Of a stretch of 64,000 bases of DNA, positions 24,310-37,300 are shown one piece after another. Both the position numbers and the translations under genes were made by a program. This DNA comes from Rhizomys pruinosus (lineage: Eukaryota; Chordata; Mammalia; Rodentia; Spalacidae): the NCBI GenBank assembly GCA_009823505.1, contig VZQC01004717.1:1361053-1425052 (forward strand), in the 5' to 3' direction. The notes under the pieces are model-generated. The model was not told where the DNA came from. It did no database searches and was given only the letters and a program-made list of their open reading frames with translations. Position 1 is the first letter of the stretch; each line of letters starts with the position of its first letter.

Positions 24310-27300
24310 TCTTTCTGGTCAGGGCAGGTTTTCCATGTGGAGACTTCAAGGGTTGCCTCAGAGCTACATGGTGATCTCTAACTGTTATTACTATCTTCTG
24401 TTTAAAGAGCTCTGAGGACAGAGACACTATTGCAAGCATCCACCCTGTGCACCTGTAATCCTTGAGGGAGCCCCGCATAGACCTAGGCCCATATCAGCAG
24501 GCAGAACCGCAGAAGCTCAGCTTCTTACCCATCTGAATTACAAGACAAGGTGGAAGAAAGCAGGGCTCTGGCTTGGGGACACAAGGTGCTGCTTCACATA
24601 GTAGCTGAATTCCACTGAAGGGCTCAGCGCTCCAAGCTCTTGTGTCTCCTGCTCTGGGTAGTTGTTCTCCTTTCCGGGTTTGCTCCCCACAGGCCCAGAA
24701 ACGTTTTTCTGAGAAGCCATTGGTCGTTCCTAGGAGCGGGGAGCTATTGTTGAAGAATTATCTTCTATGATTGGTGCAGGACTCTTTAGGGACAGGAATT
24801 AGGGTAGCCCCTGGAGTAGCACTGTCCTTCCATAATTACCTGCCTCTTCAGTGCCCTTGACAGTCTGCTCATTCCTTGTACATGTCCAATTTTGTCCACA
24901 GTCATGGGTCATCTTGCCAATCTGGCCTGGGGAAGCAGTGAGCCAGGGATCAGCCTTGGGGCATCGCCGAGCTTAGGGTACATCACACAGTGGGCTCCTT
25001 GGTACCCATTTAAAATGATGCCTGTAACTGCCATGCATTCACAGTATTGATGGGGACAACTGTGAGGATGGCTGTATTACCCTCTGCAGTGCGCTTAGGG
25101 GGAGTAAGGAGAGCCCTGAATCTTCTCTCCCCTCCTGCCTTATGGTGGCCCAGTTTGCCTTTCCTTCAGTTCTGGATTTCACGTTCACAGTTTTCTGGGT
25201 TGTTCTGAACGAGCCAATTATGGATAGTCTAGAGCTTCACTTTGATCTCCAGGCCTGGAAACATGTGGGAAGGGCTAGAATTGAGGAAGACACAGATCAC
25301 GAGAGTGAAGTTCTCTCCAGGAGCTCTCTGCTTCTGGACAAAGATGGTTGGCATTCTTTCCTCATTCCTAGAAAACATATCCTCATTCTTGTCATCTTAA
25401 CAGATGATATTTGTCCTGTGTCACTAGATACCACAGAGCACAGACTGTTTATAGTAGCCCTCTCAACAGCAAATGGGCAGACATAGAAATGATCCTGTTT
25501 TGTATGAAAGCCTCTCTAGAGAAAACTGCTACAAACAATAATAAATATTTGATGCTGAGTGTTTCTAAGATCTGAAAATGACAATTTCAATAAATCCCCC
25601 TGATGATTTTGGAAGAGCAAGTCCAACATATTTCCAAAGCACTCATTTTATCCCAAAGTACTTTTGTTGTCCTTTCTGTGTACTTACACAGAAATGTATA
25701 GCAATCGTTTCAATAACTATAAACCACCATGTGATTTTCCCTAAGCTCAACAATGCTCCATGGCTGATCTCTGGCCCATCTGCTCCCCAGACCAGCCCTG
25801 AAGGCGTCACATGATTGGGGACAGAAGTAGATATGTGCAGAATTTTTAACACCATGTTCTTAAGGCAACATATGATGTTTTAAAAAAGAATGATTTAAGA
25901 GTTTGTCATTTAACCATGGGAGGTAGAATAAGTGACTTAAGTACCACATCCTTCAACTTCCTTAGCTTTATATGGAGTAATAACAATGTCTTCACAGTGT
26001 TTTGATGACCAAATTAGAATAAGAGGCTCATTCCAGAAGCTTAGTGTGTCAGCTTAGATCATCCTCAGAATCACCGTGGAACATGTACACTTGTCTGCAT
26101 GTTGCAAATGAACCATTGTTTGACCCACTGGAGCCCAGTTTAAATAGCATCAGAAGACTATTAGGGTCCCAGTTAGCTGCAATGGTAGAGGTGAGCAGCT
26201 CCCACCAGGGAAGAAAAGTACAAATGAATGGAGCTAGGTACTAGTTGTAATCTTGTGAGAACTCCAAGTTCTGGCAACCAAGTAAGACATGCTGATGGTC
26301 TTCTGCAGACTGTAGAGTGAAACATCTGCTCAGCTTGCCACATGGCTTTCCTATACTGTGGGACTCATCTACCCTCGGGCGTCGCAGCCTTAATTCAGGG
26401 AGAGTCTAAATGGTCTGAACTGGCCCAGGAAAGCCCTGATCCCGAGGATCTCAACAGCAAGCATCAATAAATGCCACAGGTTACTTAATTATCCTCTCAT
26501 GGAGAGACAGACAAATACAACAATGACGAGCATGAGTTTGGAAGACCCAAGACCCGTGACCAGTGAATGGAGTTGTTCTGCTGAGTACTTACTACGCAGA
26601 GGGGAGGGCTGAAGCCCAATGTATATCTAATTTGTCCCTTTACTTGAGACATCCTTGTCTGTGCTCATGCGACTTCTCCAAGTGTTTATAACTAGATAAT
26701 GGATCCCTGAGCTTAATGTCCTTGGGAGAATCAGCCCACTTCCCATGGCTCTTTGTTCAGTATTACTTATGAATATAGTCTATTTTTCCTTTTTGAGGAT
26801 GTGGGGCGGGCTTTCCAAAGTACCTGGCATGAAGTTGCAGCTCCACACAAGTGTGTCAAGGAATGCTGGAGGAATGTGGTGGAGATATGAATGGAGGGTG
26901 GAGCCACAGTTGCTCAGCAGCAAGTGGTGGGGCTACGGGTTTATCTTCAGCTCTATTTTGGTCCCAGAGCTATGGTCCTTACTTGGTAATTGCAGTGCTC
27001 TTAATCGCTTAGGAATTTTTCTGGCATGGCTATACCACATGCCCAAGGTGGGTCTGATCTTTACCTCTTAGTTCTGTAGATAACATTCTGCAACTGGCTG
27101 GGAATGGAGAGAGGCATGCTGTAGCTTGAAGACCACCAGAGGTATCTCCACATTGCAAAGCTACAGAGTCTTAAGACTGTAGTCAGAATGATCTTAGCAA
27201 TTATCCAATCTGACCTCTTATTAGCATGCATATTATTAAAAGTTGCCCTGAGGTTCACTGGCTTCCCTCATTATAGTTACATGTTGCTGGTTTCTTTTGA

Positions 27301-30300
27301 GGTTTGGATAAGACAAAGGTTGGGGGATCCGCTTACATATTTCTTTCTTGCAGACAAAATGAAATGGAAGCTTTTGAGTTGGGGGTTAGATATTTCTAGA
27401 GGCAAATCATATTATAGTTAATCAATTTATTCATTTATTCAATCAATTTTCTAAACTCATACTTCTCAAGTGTTCATTTCAAGCTGTATACTGTTCATAT
27501 AATGCTGGAAAATAGATGTGTCCTAAGCATGAATGTCACCTGACTTTAGGAAAATTTTATTCTAGTAGAGGAATTAGACAGCAAAATAAAGGAATACATG
27601 ATAATTTTGGAAAATAATAAGCCCCTGGAAGGAAACTGTGAGCCAATAAAAATTCTACTATTAGGGTTTGAGAGACAGCTCAGCTGGTAAATGGCCTGCT
27701 GTGTCGCCATAAAGACCTGAGTTTGATATTCAGAGCCAGGTAAGAAAGCCTGGCATGGCAAGCATGACCGTCATCATAACACAGGGCAGGCAGAGATGGG
27801 GGCACCTGGACTTGCTGGCCACTTAGCCTAGGGTACCTGGGGCCTGCTGGCTGGCCACTTAGCCTAGGGTACCTGGGGCCTGCTGGCTGGCCACTTAGCC
27901 TAGGGCACCTGGACTTGCTGGCTGGCCACTTAGCCTAGGGTACCTGGGGCCTGCTGGCTGACCACTTAGCCTAGGGTACCTGGGGCCTGCTGGCTGACCA
28001 CTTAGCCTAGGGCACCTGGACTTGCTGTCTGGCCACTTAGCCTAGGGTACCTGGGGCCTGCTGGCTGACCACTTAGCCTAGGGTACCTGGGGCCTGCTGG
28101 CTGGCCACTTAGCCTAATCAGTGATTACAGGCCAGTGAGAGACTCTGCCTCAAAGGACGAAACAAACAATGCCTTAGAATGACACCTACACACGTGCACA
28201 CACATCTGCACACATATCAAAACATACATGCACATACACAATTCAACCATTAAAAATAATGACATAATCGTATTTTGCTTGGCATTTACTCTTTTTTTGT
28301 TGTTTGTTTTTTTCAAGACAGGATCTCCCTGTAGCCCCAGCTGTCCTGGAACTCACTCTGTAGACCAGGCTGGCCTTGAACTTACAAAGATCCACCTGCC
28401 TTTGTCTCCCAAGCACTAGGATTAAAGGCGTGTACCACCACACCCAGCAAGGCATTTACTCTTTGAATAAAAGACAGTCCATTGTTTTTTTCCTATAAAA
28501 GCTACTTTTCCATATGTACCTGTGTATAGTATGCATGCATGTGTTTGTTCATATGTATGCATGTGTATGTGTATGCATGTGTGTGTGGAGGCCCCAGATT
28601 AACAACAGGTATCTTCCATGATTGTTTTCTGTTCTAGTTTGTCTTCCATTGCTGTGACAAAACACTCTAACCAACACCAACTTGGGGAGGAAAGGGTTTA
28701 TTCAGCTCACATCTCCTGGGTCACAGTTCATCACTTAGGGAGCCCAAGGCAGGAACTCAGGACAGGAACTTGGAGGCAGGAGCTGAAGCACAGGCCGTGG
28801 AGGAGTGCTGCTTACTGGCTTGCTCCCCTGGCCCATGCCCAGCCTACCCTCTTATATGGTACACAACAACCTGCCCAGAGGTGGCACCACCCATAGTGGG
28901 CTGGGCCCTCCCACATAACTCAACAATCTAGACAATACTCCACAGATGTGGCCACAGGCCAGTGCAATGAAGCCAATTCCCCAATTGAGGCTCCCTCAAC
29001 CCAGGTGCGTCAAGTTGACACTAAAGCTATCCAGCACACTTTCCACCTTACATTTTGAGGCAAGGTCTCTCACTGAATCCAGAATTCACCATTTTGGGTA
29101 ATCTGGCTAGTCAGCTTGCTTCAGACATTCGGGTCTCTGCCTCCCACACACTGGGTTTACAGATGGCCTCCCCTCCCACTCAGCTTTCACTGGGTGCTGG
29201 GGATCTGAACTTTGGTTCTCCTGCTTATGGAGCGAGTGCTTTACCTGTGGAGCCATCTCTCTAGCCCTGTATCTGTTGTCTTATCTTCCTGCTACTAAAC
29301 TCTAAAGATGGCCCTAAACCAGAGCTTCTTCATTTGACATTTCTGTGAAGGTTACAGCTAAACAATGCATAGCTTTGGATGGATGTTGAAGATGACCTAC
29401 TTACTTAGGTATAACTGAATGGCTATGCAATTTGTTTTACTTTTCTTTGAAAGTTTTGGCATTGGTTAGACACAAATATTCCACCTGTCTTCCCCTTACT
29501 ATGTCAGTATGAGCAGGATAATCTTTCCTTTATAAAAATCATACCTCTTTTGATATATTCCATCCACACTGGGTACTCCCTAGAGCTGGAACGAATTTCA
29601 TTTTTATTAAAGCATTATGAGCAACTTTGATTTGTTCTCCTAAGAAGCTAGGGCATATAGAAGTTGTTCCCTGAAGGGAGGGCCCCCTGCATCCAGGGCC
29701 TTGTCATCAGAAGTACATTTGAGATGGAGTTACATCAGTGGCTAACCACACATGTACACAGAACATAGACACCAGAGGCATCAAAAAGAAGAAAATAAAC
29801 ATGAAAGTTCACAAATTTATCTTAATTCAATTACTGTCTTGAGAAGTAAGGGAGGAAGGAAGGATGGAAGCACAACATTAAATTGCTTTAAACATGTATA
29901 CTTTTTACTTAAATGTGTTTAGGACTATGGTAAAAAGCAAGGAGTAATCTTTGAAGAGAGCAAGGTTTTTTTGGAGCAGAGACAAACAAATTGTTAATGT
30001 GCCTTTGCAGATAACAACCACTGTTTAAAGCATGCAATCTGTGGACATGAAAAAAATGGAGAAGCTTGCCTTTTCCCCTGTTCATTGACTTTCTAAGTCA
30101 CTGTTGAAAGTGTTGCAGGTGTGCATTACGAAGGCACAGAAACTTGAGTTCAGAGTGATCACCATCAGTACCTAGGTGGCCTCTGGGGATATTTTTTGTT
30201 CGTTAGTGCATACCTGTTCCTTAATTAACTTAAAACAAATTGATAACCTGAGGTGTCTATTATTTGTTGACTTTTACAGCATTTTATTAGCCTCTAATGT

Positions 30301-30980
30301 GCTGAGTCTATCTCAGAGGGAGCAGAATAAATGACAGACTAATTTGAACCAGACGTTAGTCCACCCGAACATTTTAATCTATAAAAGTTTTAACATTCCA
30401 ATTATATAATTCCAGAGGCAGAGGCTATATTTTTAACATCTCAAAAGCAGATTTGTCTCTTCTCACATTTGTGTAGAATTATAGTAAAGGCCAATTAAGC
30501 AAGAGAAAAAAGTGATCTTTTCTGTTAAAATTAGAAAACATAACAATTTTGTTTTGTAGTAATCATTTATAATGAATTTTATATTTACCACTTTTCCTGA
30601 ACACTGAAATATTGCAGCAGGGTTTTGGGTAATATAATATCTGGTAGTTAACTAATAGTTAATGAATATACATATATATAATGAATATAAGTCTGACACA
30701 TTTTATGATTTTTTTGTCTTAAGCAGCCTACTTTCAGCACAGTAGGTCTGTTAGAAGGCCTATATTCATTTCACAAGCATTTCATGTAAATTAAAAGAAA
30801 CTTCTTTGACAATTTCATGCATGTATATTGTATCTTGAACATATTTACCCTCCATTATCCTATTTTATCAGCTCCCACTCTCTCTGAACCTATTCTTCTC
30901 CCCCAACAAGTTCCCTTCCTTTCATGTCCTTTCTTCCTTCCTTCCTTCCTTCCTTCCTTCCTTCCTTCCTTCCTTCCTTC

Positions 30981-31015
<35 letters not shown>

Positions 31016-31280
31016 TTTTCGGTCTTTTTCAGACAGGGTCTACCTTTAGTCCCAGCTGGCCTGGAGCTTGCTATTTAGACCAGACTGAACTCACAGACAT
31101 CTGCCTGCCTCTGCCTACCGAGTGCTGGGATTAAAGGCATGTGTTTTTCTAATGAGCCACTGCATTTAATTAGGGTTGCTTGCATGATGGGTGTGAAGTT
31201 ATTTTCTGGAGCCTAGAAAATTTGCCAGTTGCTATAACTCTGAAGGAAAATGACACCTCACCCTAGCTCCCCTCCATCCC

Positions 31281-31326
<46 letters not shown>

Positions 31327-34300
31327 GCATTAACTGCCAGTAGCTCCTTAGCTAGGGGCAAGCCCTGGTCCCTCTCCCAATCATACTGGAATGCTGGAAG
31401 CTCGGTCTCCTGCAGGTCTCATGCAGGTAACCACAGCTTCTGTGAGTTCAGGAATGCAACAGCCATGACATTTTCAGATGTGTTAATAGCAATTTTCCTA
31501 CCCTCTGGCTCTTAAATTCTGCTTTTTCTCCAGTATTCTCTGAGCCTCAAGTGGGAAGATGACATAGATGTCCCATTAGGACCAAGCACTCAATAATCAC
31601 TTGTTCTTAGCACTCTGACCAGTTCTGAGTATCTACATTAACTATTGCCCAGTGCTACCTAATCTATAAGTACAAACATAAACATTTAGAAGGCAGTTTG
31701 ACAACATAACCGTTTAGTAAAACAACAGTGATAGACTTCCCTTCTAGGCCTATAACCTCCTCAGTCATGGGCTTGTGATCAGGCTTGCAGTAGCAGTTAT
31801 GAGTTCCCTCCTGTACAGCGAGCCTAAAATCCAATCACTTTGTGATTGGTCACAACCCCATAACAGTCTTGTCACTATTGTCCATTGGGCACATCTTGCC
31901 TGGCACATCAACTTTGTGGCTTGCAAAATCCACCACTGGGTGAGACTTGATGACTTTTCTCCCCAAGAAGCCTACAGAGCACCTATGAAAGCTACCCAGC
32001 AAGAAGGAAGCTTCTAGCTTATGTCCTAAAACTCAAGAACTGTTGGCTAAATAGGGAAATCCTCCCTCAACTGCCCCCTAGAGTTGGGCATGGAGATGTA
32101 TGCTTGTAATTCAAGCAAAGAAAATAAGTGGCCAGTTTTTTGCTCCATTGCAAAATATGTGATAGAGAATGAAAAACATTTGAAAGTAAGGCTAGATCTA
32201 GACCATAGATAGAGCTAGAAATGGGCTATGAAGTTTCAGTGTTATTGTTTATACAGTGGGGAGCCATAAGAGAAAAAGCATGATTAGAATTGTACTCCGA
32301 GAAAATTAATTTGGCTGCGTCATCTTAGTTGGTTTAGAGAAGAAAACCCCAGACTCAGAGGCCTGGGGGAAGCTGCAGAAACTACATGGGAGGGAGGAAC
32401 AAAAAAAGAAAAAGACAGATGTGTACACATTAGGAAGTACCATAATTTTTGTTCACCCCCAAAATATACCCTGAAGCCTCCATAATCTAAATGAAACATC
32501 ACATGAAACCTGACCCAATTTCTACAAAATTCTCCAAAAAAATCCAGGGCAGGAGAAATGGCTGGGCTGACATAGTGCTAGCTGTGCAGTCATGAAGACC
32601 TGAGTTCGCATCCTCCTCACCCCCACAAAAAGCCAGGCATGGTGAAGAGACCTGTAATCCCAGCACTGGGGAGGCAGAGAGAGAGGAGCCCTGGGGCTTG
32701 CTGTCCAGCCAGTCTAGCCACATGAGAAAGCTCCAGGTTAATGAGTGACAAGGTCTTGAAGAATAAACTGGACAGAGGTTGAAGAAGACACCTAGCATTG
32801 ACTTATGGCTTCCATGTACATGTGCACACACATATACATGTACCTGCACACATGTCTACACACAGACACACACAAATGAAAAACACTGAAAATCCATTGA
32901 TTACTTAGCCAGTATGATGTCTAAATATCAAATTGTTAAAAATGAGACTTTCAAAGCATCACCACGATGGGTATCTGTATCTAAAGGGGCAGCTGAAGAG
33001 AAAAGAAAAATATATATCCCACATCAAAAATGCTCCCATCTTCCAAAATGCCCAGAGATGTCTCCACAGTAGGCTTTCTCACAAGCTTTTTCTAACACTA
33101 GCTAACCCGACTAACAGGAATGCTGCAAAAGGCAGAAGCAAGACCTGTGTGAGAAGTTCGATTCCCTCTATGGTATCCTGGAGGAGAGGAAGACTGAAAT
33201 GACCCAAGCCATTACTCGAACCCAAGAGGAGAAACTGGAGCATGTCCGAGCTCTCATCAAAAAGTATTCTGATCACCTGGAGAATGTGTCAAAGTTGGTT
33301 GAGTCAGGAATACAGTTCATGGATGAGCCAGAAATGGCCGTGTTTCTGCAGGTAATTCTTTTTTCTTTTCTTTTATTTCTTTCTCTTTTTTTTTTTTTTC
33401 TTTTGTCTTTTTGGGACAGAGTTTCCCTGTAGCTGCATAGGCCTGAAACTCACCACGTAGATCAGGCTGACCTCCATCTCAGAGAGACCTACCGGCCTCT
33501 GCCTTTCAAAGTGCTGAGATTAAAGATGTGAGCTACCATGCTCCGCTCTGATGGTAATTCTTTTTGGCACCAAGGAAACAATCCCAAAAGATGAGTACAA
33601 ATGTGACCACATTTTCACTTAAAAATCTATTTTCCTAACTAAAAGCTTCATCCACTTGGCCTTGCTTAAGTAGAAAGGGTTCTGACAAACAGCAATTGCT
33701 CCTGCATTTAGAAGCTCAACTAGTAGATTCTGAGCCAGCAAAGGAAGGAATTAAATCTCATCACCAACTTTGATGAAAAGAAGCTAAGTAAGCCTATCTT
33801 TTGTTTGCTTTCACAGAATGCTAAAACTCTGCTACAAAAGTAAGACATTTTTGTTTTATGGAAAATCACAATTTTCATTTTTACTCTTGGCTATCGTTAA
33901 ACTTTAAACAGTGACAGAAAATGACAACTTGTCTTTGCTGCAGGATCTCAGAAGCATCGAAGGCATTTCAGATGGAGAAAATAGAACAAGGTTATGAGAT
34001 CATGGACCGCTTCACAGTCAACCTCGATAGAGAAGAAAAAATTATACGCGAAATTGACTTTTACAGAGGTGTGTTCTTCCTTTGATGGCTTCATAAGGAT
34101 CACAGAATAGTGTGAAGCTCAGTCTCATACAGGATCATATAGCTTTTGACTATGTTTAGTTGAATAGCTTTGCACTGTGTAGTGCATATTTTAAGGCCAT
34201 TATCAGGAGTTTGACTCTGGGTAATAAAATGCTCAATAAATGATATTAATGATGATTACTCAACTTCAATTCTACACACAGTATTAAATGTGGTGAGGTA

Positions 34301-37300
34301 AAGTGTCCTCAGGAGGCCAAGGATGATATGGGAACAAAGCATAGAAGACACCTGAACTAGAAAATAGTACTGCATCAACTTTATCAAACACAAGAGGATA
34401 AGAATAGTGCCAAGCCACTGAGCAAGTCTTTCCATGAGCTATAACTCTACACCCTTGCCTCAGAATGCCCGGTTCTAGAAATGTGTCCTAAAGAAATAAT
34501 TGAAAAGAGGAAAAATAACCTTAGAGCTGATCCAAACTCTGATCACCTTGACTCATACTAACCCATATAGATGACAACACCCCTGGTGTAGACTGTTGAT
34601 TCTTGTTTGAGATTGCAGTAGAACCCATGGAGGCACTTCCTCGGAGTGGATTTTATATAGCTTTCATTTAAATTGTCTGTCCTTAGAGTCATTTGAGTGT
34701 ATTTTAAGATTAGTAGGTTAAGAAAAATGTCATGGTATTAACTGTGGCATAAAATTTTTGTTTCAATGAACAAAGGAGGTAAGAAGTTAAAACAAGCCTT
34801 TGTTTTCTGATAGGAGAGAGGGTTGCATTTCCATTTAATATGAAAGAGATAAATAGGTTATGATCTCATCACCCCAGGAGCTTAAGATACGGCAGACTCT
34901 CATAAGAATGCAACCAGGCTCTGGGAGTGAGATCGCACAGTGCGGGGAGAAGACTTTTTGTACTGGAGATAAAAGCAAAGCATTTGCCCTGCCAAGGCAA
35001 ATGTGAGAAGTTCAAGGTCTTAGAATGGCACCATGGGTCTGTTGGGGTTATTTCCTTAGCCCTGAGCTGAGAATACTAGTCATTAACTGTTTCCATGGGT
35101 ACAATGTTAGTTATAATATGCTTTAAAATGTCTTGTCTTTCAAGAAGCAGAAGATGAAGAGGATGAAGGAGAAAGAGAAGATGGTGGAGAGGATGCAGTA
35201 GAAGTAGAAAACGTTCAAATAGAGTCATCAGGGGAAGATGAAAGTCTAGAGAGAGCTTCAGAGCCCTGTCTGCTGGTCTCAGAGCCCCAGGCTCTCCCAG
35301 GATCACTTCAGGGTTCCTCTCTAGAACCACCTTCAGCCCTTCCACCTGCTGCAGATGTCCCGGTGACACAGGTAATCATTCACCAGTGCCTTCCTGCCAA
35401 AGTGCCTCCTTTCCAAATACTCTAAACAGTGTATCCTACCATAAGAAAAAGATAACTATATCCCAGACAATTGTATGTGATAAAGAGTTCAGGACAGTCA
35501 CAGTGTCAGGGAGAAACACTCTCTAGGGGAGGTAATGAGTTCATTACTATTATAGCTGGTTGGCAAGACCTAACGCCACGTTTGTACCAACAACACTCCC
35601 ACATAGAAGGCAATCTTTGTCTGAAAATTGTATATGTGTATGTGTGTGAGAGAAAGAGATGTTAATTCATAAAAAAGCTGCTCATGAGACCACAGTCCAC
35701 CTTTCATTGAGTCAATAAAATACGGGATATAGTGTAAAAAATTATATGAGGTGAGAAATGACAGTAATCACACTGCCAGGGTAATCCTGAATTTTCTCTA
35801 TATAATGGAGGAAGTAGATAAAGAAACCACATGAGTTCAGGCTGCTTACCCTGAAGTGCAACTTTATCTTTCCTTTGGTGTGCAAACAAATGAAGGTTGG
35901 GGGTTTTTTCTATGTGTTTGTCATTCGAGGAGAGTGTATATTAAACACATTTTAGGAAATTGGAATCTGATAAGCTGACCTCTGGTTTCTAGGAGATCAC
36001 TGTCCAGTTCTGAATGTTTGTGCTGACCACAGGGCTCTTTAGTGGACAGAATCCTAGTTGTTGAGTTTATGGGGGAATGTAGGTACGCTCATCAAAGAGG
36101 GGCCCCTGGTTTTGCTTCGGTTGATTGAAATTAGTGGTAGAGATAAAATCCCAGAGGGAAAAATCAGACATGGAATTATATTCTGTGCTGTCTCCATAGG
36201 AAGCCAGGCTAAATTACTATTTACATTTCCCAGAACTTTGAAATTCTAAGTATATTAGTTGCAGTAGAATTGAAAGAAGGGATGTTAAACTAATGTGGGT
36301 TGGATTTAGTCAATTAAGTCAATCGGTTTTTAAAAAATCAGTTTTTGGGACCCATATATAATGCCAACATTAATTGTGCTTAATAGTTTGTCATATCTGG
36401 TATTCTATAAGCAGCTTTTCACTTGAGGCTCCTGCTTCCTGCCTGACCTGGCTACCACCTAGTGCAAGGCAAGCGTAGAGAGTACGTAGATGCCAGATAG
36501 AGAAAGCACTGTGGTCAGCCCTTAGTACTTCCAGAGAGCTCAGCATATTCAGACCCAAAGGGAACTAATGTCGACTGCTTTTTCCTCTTCTTCTTCTTTA
36601 CCTTTGAATTCATCTGTTCTGATTAAGGGGGAGGTGGTGCCCACTGACTCTCAGCAGACCACAGAGTCTGAAACTCCAGGCCCTCCAGCAGCGGAAACTG
36701 CGGATCCCTTGTTTTACCCTAGTTGGTATAAAGGCCAAAGCCGGAAAGCCGCCGCCAACCCACCTCGCACCCCTGGGAATGAAGGTCTGGGGCAAATAGG
36801 GCCTCCGGGTGCCGAGGATTCCAATGTGCAGTCGGCACAAGTGGCAGAAGCTGCAGCCAATGAGCGGGCAGCAGTGAGTGGTAAGGCCTCTAGTTCACCT
36901 GCAGCCACCTCTCAGGTTAGTGTCAAAGCTCGTGCATCTGAATGCTTTCCTGCCCTGCTACAGTCCTGCTAGAATAGGCACAGCCAGAGAGCAGGCTTGT
37001 CAGTAGAGAGAAACCGTGGCCCTGGGGAAAATACAGGAACAGCTTCGACCTTCACTGCTGCCTTGCATTTTAACATTCTATGCAAGAAAAAGCAAAGAAC
37101 CAAATTATCTGACTTTCCTGTAGTGACCTCACACTTGGCTTTCAAGGGGATGAGGGACAAGCCTGGCCCTTAGGCATGCTGTTGAAAGCTGTTTCAGCTG
37201 TAGTGACTGGCTCCTGTCTCTGATTCTTCTTTGTGATGTATGTTTGACCTTACTCAGCCTTTGGGTGCTCCTCTTGAGCTTCCAAAGACTAATGGCCTGC

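Larger units (their letters stand above)
30815..32100. mobile_element. Rodent LINE-1 3'-end-type repeat, interrupted
   Basis: The ordered segments TTCATGCATGTATATTGTAT, AACTGCCAGTAGCTCCTTAG, GAAGGCAGTTTGACAACATA and GGGCACATCTTGCCTGGCAC match an abundant rodent L1-linked repeat as I know it. A B1 with (CTTC)n/(CTTT)n tail (30929-31142) and an (AC)n run (31283-31325) interrupt it. Confidence 0.55.
21015..33117 (+). other. Trim55 intron 4 (12.1 kb)
   Basis: Largely intronic sequence with LINE-1-type fragments (22965-23690, 30815-32100), SINEs (22722, 24132, 27663, 28295, 29050, 31017, 32546), a B4-internal minisatellite (27802-28119) and simple repeats. An unnamed rodent interspersed repeat lies at 28627-29040. 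I see no gene in 24500-27660 (it contains chance ORFs only) or 29280-30800. 21590-21780 resembles a very old LINE-1 but I am unsure. Confidence 0.85.

Noticed and set aside
25142..25486. 114-codon ORF in intron 4
   Set aside because: No recognisable domain, no splice-site pattern and no sign of coding composition; most likely a chance ORF.
27802..28119. Regular repeats resembling a CRISPR array
   Set aside because: Units are directly adjacent without unique spacers and sit inside a rodent SINE; this is a minisatellite in a eukaryotic genome.
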